Part shown: one piece after another, positions 1 to 10,957 of the stretch
Layout of the letters: every line of letters starts with the position of its first letter
How positions within the stretch are numbered: position 1 is the first letter of the stretch
Assembly (NCBI GenBank): GCA_036429605.1
Contig: JAVFKD010000016.1
Span: 4,340,001-4,404,000 of the forward strand
Direction of reading: 5' to 3'
DNA: 64,000 bases
Source of the DNA: Cladobotryum mycophilum
Lineage: Eukaryota; Ascomycota; Sordariomycetes; Hypocreales; Hypocreaceae
Program-made: the position numbers and the translations under genes
The notes under the pieces: model-generated
What the model was told of the DNA's origin: nothing
Database searches by the model: none
Seen by the model: the letters and a program-made list of their open reading frames with translations, nothing else

Positions 1-372
1 AACGAGCTTGTGCAAAAGCTGTACAAGTTGAAGCATCATGGTGCAGACTTGAAGAGGATTAAATATGTCATAGATGAATCCATCGAAGGCACATATCGAG
101 AACGGCCATATCGCGTGCCAACATCCAACTCGGGCAGGAGATCAGGCAATTGGAGGTCGAAAGGATCACGAAGTGAGTCTTCATCGTCCTACTACTACCC
201 GAGCTCGTCAACCCAAAAGGGGAGACGAGGATACCGAGGTTGGAACCCGGCAGAGCCACCCCGATATGCGGAGCCGGTAGAGACCAACGCTCAAGCAAGC
301 AGATTACCACACGAAGATCGCGGATACGTTTCAAGGATTACTAGGTGGATGCCGTTGCCGTTCCGCAGATGA
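1..372 (+). CDS. 3' end of an unknown gene (partial, enters from the left edge)
   Basis: Frame 1 is open from the first base to the TGA at 370-372, giving at least 123 residues with no start codon needed inside the window. The first part (LKHHGADLKRIKYVIDES) looks like a normal folded, charged helix. The remainder is rich in Arg, Ser, Tyr and Pro, which suggests a disordered basic tail. I do not recognise a family. It could be the last exon of a larger gene to the left, or a chance open frame. Nothing downstream up to the 5S rRNA gene at 841 continues it. Confidence 0.35.
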   Translation, partial: NELVQKLYKLKHHGADLKRIKYVIDESIEGTYRERPYRVPTSNSGRRSGNWRSKGSRSESSSSYYYPSSSTQKGRRGYRGWNPAEPPRYAEPVETNAQASRLPHEDRGYVSRITRWMPLPFRR

Positions 373-840
373 TAGACTGAATAATGGTCTGCGCAAAACG
401 TGGCCTAACACTAGATCTAGAGCTAGGATAAATGAGAACACACGTCCATTTGGCACCTTGAGCTTTATCTTGTTCCTAATTGAAAGAGGATATGAGTCAA
501 TATGTATCAATCACTCCTCTACATGTCCATTTGTAAGAGTCCAACGTTATTGCATATGCTAATTAAACCAGTCTGAACTCCAGATACAATCATAGGCCGC
601 TTAGATTCGAAGCATCACTAAGCCCTCATAATATACGTATTAGCTACCTATGGCGCGCAGATTCAACGTCGGGCTTCATATAGAAGGATAAGGAACGTAG
701 TAAAGCTGCGATATAAGCCAGATGAGAATTATGAACCGACTCTATCACACACTCAGTTATATAAGAGCAGAACTTGCGATATCATACACTCACATACGAA
801 TAATAACCTAGAAGTAAAGATCAAAGACCAAAAAAAGATA
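373..840. other. Intergenic, nothing recognised
   Basis: About 470 bases of mixed composition with no convincing open frame on either strand. The end nearest 830-840 contains the A-run that reads as the T-run terminator of the minus-strand 5S rRNA gene. Confidence 0.5.
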
Positions 841-958
841 CATACAACAGCCGGTGTTCGCTGATGGTCACCCACTCAACTACTAATCTGCCGGTCAGTA
901 GTTTATCTATGGGGGAGCGGACGGGACCCCGAGTTCTCTACTGCCTATGGTCGTATGT
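841..958 (-). rRNA. 5S ribosomal RNA (copy 1)
   Basis: Read on the minus strand, the 118 bases begin ACATACGACCATA and end GGCTGTTGTATG, the terminal helix of ascomycete 5S rRNA. The conserved internal blocks (CCCGTCCGCTC and GATTAGTAGTTG, then GTGACCA) lie between them. Immediately downstream on the minus strand is a T7 run (plus-strand A-run at 830-836), a good Pol III terminator. The variable helix pairs as CAGTAG with CTACTG. Dispersed, non-tandem 5S genes of differing sequence are known from Neurospora and other Sordariomycetes. The intact terminal helix and terminator suggest that this copy is functional. Confidence 0.85.
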
Positions 959-1017
959 GTCTGATTGTGATGCTATTGAGATTATAATACAGGCAGCGGC
1001 CACGATGCCAAAGTAAC

Positions 1018-1057
1018 AAAGAAAGAAAGAAAGAAAGAAAGAAAAGAAAGAAAAAAA
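1018..1057. repeat. (GAAA)n microsatellite with poly-A end
   Basis: About eight GAAA units followed by an A7 run. On the minus strand the T7 directly follows the 3' end of the decayed 5S copy. Confidence 0.85.
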
Positions 1058-1150
1058 CTACGACAGCTGGTGTTCACTAACAACCACCTACCCTACTACT
1101 TTCACCTACCCCCCATTGGCCTGACTATGAGAGAGTGGACGGGGTTTCTT
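1058..1150 (-). pseudogene. Decayed 5S rRNA copy (copy 3)
   Basis: The minus strand retains the 3' two thirds of a 5S gene: CCCGTCCACTCTC, CCAATG, a degraded TAGTAG block, and a CAGCTGTCGTAG end in place of CGGCTGTTGTATG. The 5' terminal strand (ACATACGACC) is missing, so the terminal helix cannot form. Several differences from copies 1 and 2 are C/T or G/A transitions. It lies about 100 bases from intact copy 1 on the same strand. I call it a truncated, mutated pseudogene. Confidence 0.7.
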
Positions 1151-1296
1151 GCTTACCATTTCCTACCTAGCACTATTCTATTAGGCATAGATGCCCGTAT
1201 CATCGTTTTCAAGTCCCACTTTGTTGCCATCTATAAATAAATTATTATTCCCCTAATTCTATAACTTTTCACCTTATCTAAGCTTATTTTTTTTAA

Positions 1297-4200
1297 TCAT
1301 CTCCCAGATCTTCCACCCAACTGAGTGGCAACTGACGCTTGCGATATATCCCCATCAAGCTTTGGCAATGGGAGTCCGCTGTTTTCTGCCGAAGGAGGAG
1401 GAAGAAACCCAGCTGCAACTAGGTACGCCAAGTACATTCCGATAACCTTAACACTTACAGTGTCAGAGGCTCGAGTACCGCCGGCCTGTGTCCCTAGCAA
1501 TTCATCATAGAGGTTCAGAGCTGCTGTCGCATTGGCATCATCCAACTCTGGTGCGATAGAATTTCTAGGCAAATCACCCACAACAAAGTGGAAAAGAGGC
1601 AGCAGAGCATGCTCCTCCTTGTTTGTCTTGTCATTGACGTACTCCTTGACCTTTGCGGACCAATCGAGGTACGGCATGATCGGAACATCATACCCAAAGA
1701 CCTCAAGAGCACCAATCCACTGATTCATAGTCAAACGAGGGTGGCTAGTGACCTGTGCCACGGCTAGAGACTGCGTGGTGGCCGCAGTGAGATGGAACGC
1801 AGAGGCTACCACGATACGACTGACGCGCGTAACTGGGACGACGTTGACACTGTTGGCGATATCCGGACGCCCACCAACCTGCAAAGATCCCTTCCATAGT
1901 CGAACCAAGAAATCGTCTGTAACAGAAATACCAGATCTCGAATCTCCCGTAATGTAGCCAGAACGGACAATGGCGCCAACGAGACCTCGTCGCCCAGCTT
2001 CACGCACCAGCAACTCGCTTGCCCACTTGGCCTGTCCGTAGCCCGTGGCAAGACCTTTACGACTTCCTTCTAGGTCGTCTGCCTCCAGCACAGCACCTCC
2101 AGAATTGCTCGAATGGCTGACATAGTGGTCGTTGTCCAGCGTCGAGGTTGAGCTGACAAATGCTAGCCTCTTGGCTTTGCCCACACTGCAAAGCTGAATG
2201 AGAGCCAAGGTGCTAAGCACGTTGGCTGCCCGAAGGCTTGAGTACGGCAACATCCAATTGACTTGAGCACCGTTGTGGATAACGACATCGACCTCGTTGG
2301 AAAGACGACTCAACGTGCTCTGATCAAGGCCAAGCTGCCGCTTGCTAATGTCGCCCACAACAACTTCAAGTCTAGACGAAGATATCCACTCCGGAGACCA
2401 AAGGCCATAGGCTTTGATCACAGCTTCCAATCGAACAAGACCTGCTTCTGCATCCTTGGCCCGTACGAGCGCGATGACACGCGCTTTCGTAGGGCCTTCG
2501 AGTAATTCATGTACAATGTACGAGCCAAGAAAGCCGGTGGCGCCGGTCAAGAGCACAACAGGCGCGGCGCCTGAATAGTCCCACTCTGATTTTGCTGTCA
2601 GAATGGATTTGGGAAGTTGAGTTGCGAGATCCCTTGCATCGATTGCGTATGCTTCGTCCTCAACATTCCCATCTCCAGGAAGAGGCATCGCATCCAGACG
2701 TAAACCAATGGGGTCTTGGGCACGATCGATCTCGGCGGCAAGAGCTTCAAGAGTCTGAGACTGGAAGATGACTTTGATTGGCAAATTAATATCCTTCCAT
2801 TCCTGTGTGACACGGAAAAACATTTGCTGCGCCAAGATGGAGTGGCCACCCTCATCGAAGAAATTGGATCGTGGTCTGAAAAGTCGTGCTGAGCTGTTGG
2901 GAATCACAGATGCCCAGATTGATGCGAGTCGAGTCTGCGTCTCTGTCATATTGACAGATACGGACGAGGCTCTTCGTTTGGAGAGACTTGCAAGATCCGT
3001 CGCGTCTGGGAACGGGAGCGCGGGTTTGTCAACCTTGCCATTGGGATCTATTGTGTGTCAGTGACGATTCGAACCTGCCCAGAGAACATGGAGGAGGGGT
3101 AGAAATACTCAAGGGCATCCGGGCCAGAGGAATAAATAGGCCTGGAACAGCATATTTAGGGACTTTGGCCGCAAGGAACTTCTTGCAGTCGTCGGAAAGT
3201 GACCTGAAGCGTCTGAGCATTCCTCCCATTGACTCATCTGGTAAGTCCAAGTTGACATGCCCGTCCTCTTCTTGCTGCTCGAGATGCTCAAACCAGCGCT
3301 TTGTCTCGGGAACGAAATACGTGACGAGCGTGTGTTCTTCGTCCTTGTCTCTCCGGACCAAAGTGACATTCTCGCGAACATACGGGTGCTGTGAAAGAGT
3401 GGCATCAATCTCGCCCAGCTCGATTCGAAAGCCGCGAATTTTGATTTGTGAGTCGATCCTGCCCGTACACTCGACGCTGCCGTCTGCACGACGTCGGCCG
3501 ATATCACCAGTCCGGTATATGCGATCTCGCGGTCCCTTGTACAGCTTCATCCAAGCCTCGGGAGCCTGGGAAGCAGCGGCCTCATCGTACTGGCGAGTCC
3601 ACACGGCGGGGTCGACAAACCAGTTGGGAAGAAACTTGGAGCGGTTAAGCTCCACCGTCTTGTCGTCAGATCCACGATAGCCCTCTGAGAGACCGGCTGC
3701 TCGAATGAACAGTTCACCTTGCTCCCCCACATCGCAAAGTCGGCTCCTATCCTCGCGGTCTACAACCAAGAGCTGGACGTTTCGCATACCCTGGCCAATG
3801 GGAATGATATCAGGCAAGTCGTCAAGAAACGAAGCATCGCGAGCCTTGCTTGGGATCTCAAAGAAAGATACGGCCCGTTGGCTCTCGGTCGATCCATAGA
3901 GATTGATCACCACAGTATTCGGCGCAAGTTCGCGCAGCTTACTAGTGTCCTTCTTGGTCAGGATGTCCCCAACGAAGAATGCATTCCGAAGAGAGGGGAA
4001 CCGAGCGGTGGCACCCCCAACGAGGATTTGGCCCATGGCAGGGGTCAGATGGGTAACAGTGACGGCAGTTTCCTTCATCCACTCTGCAAGGAGTTGGTAG
4101 GCAATCACGTCGGCGGGGGGATGATGATTTTGGCGCCAAGAAAGAGCGGGGTGAATATATCTCTCTGCGCAATACACTTGGTCAGATCATCAGTGCTAGA

Positions 4201-5163
4201 CAAGGTAAACAATGACTCACTTGGATTGGATCGTGAGCAATGCCAGATAGCATAGTGAATCTATCTTGGTCCGAGAGACCAAATCTTTCTGCCATCCAAG
4301 GAAAGTAATGGGTCAGAGAAAAGTGGCGTCCCTGGACGCCTTTCGGCCTGCCTTCCGAGCCGCTAGTAAAACTCAGAGTCGGTATCGAATCCGGTCCAAC
4401 GACGACATTGACGGTGTCCTCTCGGCTGTAGAGTGAAGGATCGAGGCAATCCTTGCCATTGACAAGGCCCCCCTTTAGCTCTCCGTCACTAGATATCTCG
4501 AGGGCTGGAATTGTAGACTTGAGGTCCAAGCTGTTGGTGGCAAAGTCCATGACAAGTTCTGATGGCGGGCCGACATCCTCGTTGGCTTTTTGAATGCAGA
4601 CAAGGAATTTGGGCCTTGCAACGTCCAGCAATACCTTCTGGCGCTCTGGAGGGTATTGCGGATCGATGACACTAACGGTGGCGCCGGCCTTGAGAGCACC
4701 CATGTAGGCCACGACAAGGTCGGCTCTACGGGTCCATAGTCAGCAATCATATTGAGGAAATAAAGAGAAGGATGAAAAATGAAGAGAAAAAATAATAAAA
4801 GAATAAGAATAAAAAAACTAACCCTCGATAAGCGTATATCATAGCAACATCACCCACTTGACATCCATGGCTCAGGAAGTGGTGTGCAAGCTGGTTGGCG
4901 CTCTCATTGATCTGGCGATAGGTAAACGTACGCGCATCAGTTCGCGCGCTCTTGGTTTCGACGACACATTCTCTGTCCGGAAACTTCTGAGCATTGGATG
5001 CGAATATCTCATGGATTGCTGTAAGAAATGTAAGTAAGAAGGTATTTTTCTCCTTAAAAAAAACCAATGAGGAGGGAATTGTGTATTATCATGATGTCTC
5101 ACCTCCACGATATTCTCCCCAGCCGAGATCGACTGTTGGATCCGGGGGTGGGATGCCGCTCAT
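1297..5163 (-). CDS. LYS2-like adenylation-thiolation-reductase protein (short aminoadipate reductase paralogue), frame-broken
   Basis: Five exons on the minus strand: 5163-5103, 5018-4823, 4725-4221, 4164-3109 and 3047-1297, about 1190 residues. The protein starts at PPDPTVDLGW, continues RGAIHEIF, and contains the adenylation core LSFTSGSEGRPKG. It then has a carrier-protein motif (FFDEGGHSILAQQ, Ser for phosphopantetheine) and a thioester-reductase domain opening VVLLTGATGFLGSY (NADPH-binding). This is the order of fungal alpha-aminoadipate reductase, which reduces aminoadipate in lysine synthesis. Full LYS2 proteins are about 1400 residues and have some 230 residues before this point, which I cannot find upstream. 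It may therefore be a paralogue acting on another acid. At the G6 run 4115-4120 the frame shifts: the conserved RDIFTPLFLGAK segment and the downstream PADVIAYQ segment lie in different frames. Confidence 0.8.
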
Positions 5164-5969
5164 GATGGGCCACAAACATGTACCGGACAAGACTTGAATT
5201 GATAATCCCAGCTGGTCTCCTTGTGCAAAGTACGTGGTCAGAGGATGAGGAGAGGATGAGGAGAGCTTTGGGTCCTGGCGTGGAACAAGATTATTATAGG
5301 GATGATTCATTCGCAAGTGAATCAATTGGCTGAGTCATTGCACTGTAACAAATTTGATCCGTACTCGGACGTTTAACCCCACCTTCCCCGCCATGAAGCT
5401 GAAGATGCACCTACCTTGCCAAATCGTCTGCCAACCAACATTGGACGGGGAGACTTAGCAACAGCCTAAACCAGGGTCCCCAGGCGTATCTGATGTTGTT
5501 ATTGTTAATTCCACAGGCACCAGATTCCATGTTCACCGTTCAATCGCAAAATTAAAAACTATCTTGTCATTTGTCTTTTGGCTTAGAGGGACATCTCTCA
5601 AGCGGGCCTTTGAGCTGGAACGCTACCACACTCACTACGTTGAGGGCCTTAACGTAGCAGCTGTGCAAAAATACTGACACTGAACAGCAAAAGCAACGAC
5701 TACGAAAGGAACAACCGAGTCTCCACAGACTGGCGCCCCAAACCACTAACAACATGGACACTACGCATACTAAAGAACCCAATAGCGATACAGCGCGTGC
5801 AGGGTGTAGGGATACAGGCGGGTGTCAGGGGCACCATCTCAGAGAGGGTGAGAATAGCAGGACTCCGAGTGCTCTGCTGCCTATAGTGATATATAAGACG
5901 ATGGCCTCATTCACTTCATAGAGAGAGGGGTAGGCATGGCATACAGAGGCAAAAAGATATAATAAAAAA
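5164..5969. other. Intergenic, upstream of the LYS2-like gene
   Basis: The frame of the first exon stays open upstream to 5325, but the extra residues do not resemble the LYS2 N-terminal region. I see no other gene. The segment 5961-5969 is the A-run that acts as the T-run terminator of the minus-strand 5S gene. Confidence 0.45.
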
Positions 5970-6087
5970 CATACAACAGCCGGTGTTCGCTGGTGGTCAC
6001 CCACCCAACTACTAATCTGCCTCTCATTGGCTTGACTATGGGAGAGCGGACGGGATCCCGTATATTCCAATGGATATGGTCGTATGT
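5970..6087 (-). rRNA. 5S ribosomal RNA (copy 2)
   Basis: Minus strand, 118 bases, ACATACGACCATA to GGCTGTTGTATG, with CGGGATCCCGTCCGCTCTCCCATAG and GTAGTTGGGTGGGTGACCACCAGCGAA, very close to ascomycete 5S rRNA. A T6 run follows on the minus strand (plus-strand A6 at 5964-5969). The variable helix pairs as CATTGG with CCAATG, a fully compensated alternative to the CAGTAG/CTACTG helix of copy 1, which argues that both RNAs fold and are used. Confidence 0.9.
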
Positions 6088-6359
6088 ACTTGTTTGTTTA
6101 ATAATTTGACTTATATTTAACGTATCCCAACTCTCCGTAGGCACCCAACAGTGATAGGCTCTCATCACATACAGGGTCGCGGGTAGCGGTTTATGGTAAG
6201 CACCCGCAAACGTTGGCTCTCCAGTAATAGCCATTACTCAAACCAGTATAAAATACTTTGCACTTCGTTTCTACCTGAGAGAATAGACTAGCTTGTCTCG
6301 TGTTCAATAACACTATATAAATATTTTTCATCTACCGCTGGCTATTAACCTACATATTT
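6088..6359. other. Intergenic, no gene seen
   Basis: Lies between the 5' end of 5S copy 2 and the 3' end of the glycosyltransferase-like gene. No feature is supported. Confidence 0.4.
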
Positions 6360-7543
6360 CTACATCCTGAAGCCAAGGTCTGTGTCTGCAATCGCGCTGG
6401 CAACCAGAGTCCCGTCATCGCGACCAAATCTTTGAAAGAGTTTCTGGAGAGACTCAGCATTGTTTGGGGCGATCTCGAAGGAAGCGAGGATCAACTCCAA
6501 GAATCGATTTCGAGCCTCTTTGTCTTCCAAGAGCGCACTCTGATGGCGCTGGATGAGCGGAAAGCAGGCTTCCTCGCCAGGCGATTTATAATCGATTTTA
6601 TCCAGAGTAACGTTCAAGTCATTCCAGTCTATGCGTGTGATGGAGCATCCAAGCTCATCCTCCAGGAGCCGTGGCTGCAATCCTTGCGTTTTGTTTGTTG
6701 GCGGGAGGAAGACAACACGGCCGCCGCAATCCGCGGCATCGTAAATGTTCGTACGGCCCGAGGTAAGAAAGGCAGTCCTGGATTGTGCCAACAGGACCCG
6801 AGCGTGCGCCGGAGTTGTCGATGATGCCAAGTCAGATTTCATACCAGCACAGATGTCTTGGCTTACAAGACACCGCACCGGAAGATCGTCAGGGTCATTT
6901 CGGGTTTCCACAGCCATTTTGATGACGTGTAACATAAGTTTTGCGTAGGCGACGTTTTCGGAAAGAGGAGTGAAAGGATTCTGTAGTCCCCCAAGGTTTA
7001 TCAAGGTCCCTTTTCGTGGTCCCACAGCAGAAGTGTTGTCGGTGAAAGGCAAAAGGGGGGCACAATAACGGCGTTATTCAGATGCTCCTTATGGATGCGC
7101 TCTCGCACGCCAACATATTCGACTGCAATTATCTTGGCAGCTTTCCTCCAAGTTTCGGGGATAGATGGCCACGACCAGAGCAGCTGATCTACAATGATGA
7201 GCTTTGTCGACTCAAGTTGCGATACAAGCTGCGCAAATGGTTCATCGACGATGCTGATGACGAGAGACGGACGATGAAGGCGGACAAGATGCGTAAGCGC
7301 CTCCCTTCCATGGGCGTTTGAAATGTCACACTCGTGGACCTTGTCCCATGGCGGAGATGTGTTAAGCTCAATGGTATGGCCTTGACCAACATACTCGAGG
7401 GTCGTAGGCGCCCCTGAGACGGCAACCAATTTGCGCAGCCTGGGCAATATTGTGAGTGCTAGAGCGCTAGGTCCGTAACCGAAGGCCTCTGCGTGCACCC
7501 ATATTGTAGCTCGGTCTCCGCAGACTGTGGAATCTGATTGCAT
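6360..7543 (-). CDS. Glycosyltransferase-like protein (GT-B/MurG-type appearance), frame-broken
   Basis: From the ATG at 7543 the protein begins MQSDS and quickly enters a Rossmann-like strand (ATIWVHAEAFGYGPSALA). It continues with LYVGQGHTIEL-like and LIIVDQLLWSWPSIPE segments, then RKGTLINLGGLQNPFT in the C-terminal half. The LINLGG loop after a nucleotide-sugar-type fold resembles GT-B glycosyltransferases. I infer that class without proof of substrate. The expected length is about 394 residues in one exon. The two halves lie in different frames that meet at the A4G6 run 7051-7060, so one base is probably missing there. It is transcribed divergently from the nucleoside hydrolase at 7980, with 436 bases between the starts. 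Its family appears bacterial-like to me, which is a judgement from pattern only. Confidence 0.6.
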
Positions 7544-7979
7544 CGCAGAAAGGGTTATGCAGCTTTGCTGTCTATAGAAGGGGTGAGTGAGCTGGCATTC
7601 GTGACAGACAGCAGGCAGTGTTGTTGTTCGCCAGCAACGTTGTGTGTGAAGCGGGGTACATGCAATCTCACCAAATCTTACTAATATATTACGTCCTGGC
7701 AAAACCTGGATCAATTGTCTGTCGAGCCACCCCCACATAGGCTACTACTAGGTAAGTACTAAGTAGTATTACTACAGGTAGGTAGGTATAGTACCTAGTA
7801 CTCTCTCTTTTCACCTTCAATGCGGGGGTCATGTACATATTACTAGATACCTGCAACCTCTACTACTAAGGTAGGCACTATATAGGTTCAGGTTGGCATG
7901 GCCTACGGGAGCCATTCCCTCCCAATGCAACACCCGCCATATTATGAATGACCTTTTTATCCATATTCATTAATTAACC
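7544..7979. promoter_or_regulatory. Divergent promoter region between the glycosyltransferase-like gene and the nucleoside hydrolase
   Basis: 436 bases separate two opposite start codons. The segment 7740-7800 contains repeated TAGGTA/TACCTA-type words (for example GGTAGGTAGGTATAGTACC), which form short inverted repeats. A shared control region for the gene pair is inferred, not shown. Confidence 0.4.
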
Positions 7980-9219
7980 ATGGACCGGCCCACAGCCGCC
8001 ATCGCCAAAGATGCCGCCGCATTATGGCAGCCTGATAGTAGGCCAATCCCACTTTGGCTTGATTGCGACACCGGCCACGATGTATGTATTATGTATATAC
8101 ACATGCTCTCTCCTTTTCTTTAGGGGGAAATGTAACCACTTACACGACTTATAGGACGCCTTTGCCATTCTTGTCGCCGCGCAATGCCCCGCGATAAGGC
8201 TGTTGGGCATCAGTACGGTACATGGGAACGCGCCGCTCGAGCATACGACATACAATACGCGTGCTGTTTTGAAGGCCATTCATCGTGAAGATGTATCAGT
8301 TTTCGCCGGCGCCGCCAAACCATTCTGCCGCTTGCCAACATATGCAACAGATGTTCACGGTAAGACGGGCTTATACGGAGCAGCACACCTGCCAAAGCCG
8401 AGTTCACCTTCGCACTGCCCTATAACTGCCGTGGAAAAAGCATACCTCACGCTCAGCGCACAGGAACCCAACACTGCGTTTCTCGTTGCTACGGGCAGTC
8501 TAACCAACGTGGCACTCCTTTTCGCTCTGCATCCGGATCTGGCAGACCATATTCGGGGCCTCGCCATCATGGGAGGGGCCGTTGGCAATGGGTTCAGCAG
8601 TGTGTCCTCGGAAGCCGATCCAGAAAGTGTCGTGGGATTTGGCAATACGACTCCCTGGGCAGAGTTTAACGTATACTGCGACCCGGAGGCTGCGCAAGCC
8701 GTTTTTAGCAATCCCAAGCTTGCTGAGAAAACGACACTGATACCTTTGGACTTGACCCATCAGATGCTTGCGATGCCGGACGTTATACAACACATTCGAT
8801 TCGGGTATGACTACTCAGACGACGGCGGCGACGCGAATCAAGGCCAAACATCGACTGTTAGGCGACTTTTTGACGAAATTGTCTCTTGTTTTGCAAAAAG
8901 TTACGCTGACCTGTATGGCCTTTCAGGTCCACCGTTGCATGACCCGCTGGCTGTTGCTGTATGCTTTGCACCGACCATCTTTGATGACAATGCTGGTGAA
9001 AGATTCTCCGTGGACATCGTCACCGACGGTAATCACCCCAATTCACTGGAGGAATGCGCAGCCGAGACTTCATCGCAGTGTGGCCGGACCATGGTGAAGC
9101 TGCTCCCCGGCGGTTCGGCAGGTGTTCGTATACCTCGAACTCTCGATGTGGCTTTGACGTGGCGGATTATAGATTTGTGCCTAAAGAATGCAGAAAACGG
9201 CTCACTGGTCACTATATAA
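7980..9219 (+). CDS. Inosine-uridine preferring nucleoside hydrolase
   Basis: Two exons, 7980-8081 and 8155-9219, encode 388 residues. Joining them restores the family signature LWLDCDTGHD|DAFAILVA, the DxDxGxDD calcium-binding motif that begins all IU-nucleoside hydrolases. It is followed by GISTVHGN, with the conserved Asn, and by LVATGSLTNVALL. A later PLHDPLAVA block contains the His-Asp of the active site. The enzyme class splits N-ribosides into base and ribose. The intron (8082-8154) begins GTATGT and ends ATAG. It sits between two opposite-strand genes, a glycosyltransferase-like gene on the left and a methyltransferase on the right. This suggests a small nucleoside-related pathway, though only physical proximity supports that. 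Confidence 0.88.
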
Positions 9220-9448
9220 TACATAGCTACAAGTAAGGAGACGTGTGTGTGTTGAATCTACACTAGACATCCAATTGAGCTTTATTTGACTATCTGGATC
9301 TTCTTAGTGCTCATCGCCACCATAACAGCATCCGCCGTGGAGCAGCTAGACTACTCCTTTATTGCTTGGAGGGTGTATGAATGGGGTAGCCGCCAAGGTC
9401 GATCTGTCAAACTACATTCACCTGACCAGCAAGTTAGCGAGCCACCCG

Positions 9449-10313
9449 TTATTTGCGTGCAAGTTGAGATTTCTCACCTTGTGCGTCCGTTTTCATTTGT
9501 CCAGGTATGGCCAACCAGGGCACACTTTGATGCTCGGCCAAACCAGAGATGCGAAGGCGCTCCGACAACAGTGCCTGAACGATCTCGCCCAGTCCATGGT
9601 TGAACTTTGCGCGTTTCGTTGCCGTAAACTTGTGACCCCCAGTCTCCACATAAGTGCTGTCGTCGTCAGTAATCACTGGTTCGGGGCGCTCAAAGTAAGG
9701 GAGCTCTAGAACAAGCTTATCCTGCTGTTTCTCATCGAGTGCCCACAGGATAGGGTGAGCTTCGCGGATAAACAGTCGCCCCCCGGCTTCAGCAAGCCCG
9801 AGACGACTTTTGCCCAATCTCTGATGCTTGGGATCCAGCACAAAGACCCTATGCCCGTAAACACGAGGTCAAAGCTGCCCTGAGGCAGGACCTTGAGGCC
9901 ATCGTACACCGAGGCCTCGACAAACTTCAATTTTTCCCCGCCACTTCCACGAGTTAGAGTTGCCAGCCTTCGCGCCTCGTTGACCGATGCGGTCGAAAAG
10001 TCCAGGCCAGTGACCGAAGCGGCACCGAGCCTTCCAAGGCTAAGTGTGTCTGTCCCAATGTGGCATTGCAAGTGGACACAGTGTAGCTCTGAGATGTCAC
10101 CGAGCAGTGGAATGTCGAATTTCACGACATCGCTAATATGGTCGGGGTTGGAGGTATATTCGTCAACGCTGTAATTCTGAGACGCGGCATGCTACACCCG
10201 AACACCACAGACATGAGCTAAGAATTCAACCTCCTGCCGAATGTACTTACAACAGGAGCTCGCTCATCCCATCGAGCCCGGTTGATAGTTTCATAATCAA
10301 GATTGCCTGACAT
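9449..10313 (-). CDS. Class I SAM-dependent methyltransferase, frame-broken
   Basis: Two exons: 10313-10251 and from 10191 down to 9449. The start is MSGNLDYETINRARWDERAPV, then HAASQNYSVDEY after the intron. The SAM-binding loop is HLQCHIGTDTLSL, followed by VTGLDFS (acidic ribose-binding loop) and FDLVFTGIGSLCWIP. The motif LLKPGG then ends one frame, and RLFIREAHPILWAL continues in the next. The switch is at the C6 run 9779-9784, so one base appears to be missing. The expected length is about 279 residues. The DYETINRARWDERAP opening and LKPGGRLFIREAHP core are typical of a family common in actinobacteria, as far as I recognise it. It converges with the nucleoside hydrolase, with 229 bases between the stops. 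Confidence 0.75.
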
Positions 10314-10957
10314 GGTGATGTGATGTAAAGGCCAGTTTCGCCGAAAAATAAAACTGTCCGTTAATGGCTCGTTAGCAGCATAATGGATGCCCAGTACCTA
10401 TTCATCCATACTACATAATTACCAGAGTGACACTATCCCTAATATAGCATATCGACGCCTTAAAGCAATTACGTAAGTACAAACGGATACCACCCTCCAG
10501 GTACCGTCGAGTTGGGTGGCTCACAGCTCCGTTTGCTTGCAAGGGTGTCTGGTTGAATACATCTCGCAGAAACGTATACATATTGTGTATGATTGCATGT
10601 ATTCACTGGTTCTGGAAATCAAAAGTCGCTAGGCGGCGTCTACACGTACTTGGCACTTTGGAACGTATCTGAGGAAAGAGGAGGCGTGACATTAAGCATT
10701 GGAAGCATACTATTGTGAACAATTCAGTGTGTTGCCAAGGTGAACTGTCTTGAAAGCTCTCCATTCGTATGCTATCGTAGTTAGAGATCTACATGCACGC
10801 ATGGACAGCTTCATCTCACACAACGAGAATGTGAAAGGATGCATCTCGATTACACTCCCAGTATATGAAGGTTTCTACTCTCGAATAAGACCATGTACAT
10901 GGACGACCAGTACATCCAGGCAGAGAATAGATAAGATGCTCACATGATCCCCCAAGT
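10314..10957. other. Intergenic, no gene seen
   Basis: Upstream of the methyltransferase and downstream of the small secreted protein. Open frames here are short and show no family features. Confidence 0.4.

Noticed and set aside
3029..4177. A separate gene starting at the Met at 4177 on the minus strand
   Set aside because: Its first residues are out-of-frame translation of the conserved RDIFTPLFLGAK segment; it is exon 4 of the LYS2-like gene after a frame change.
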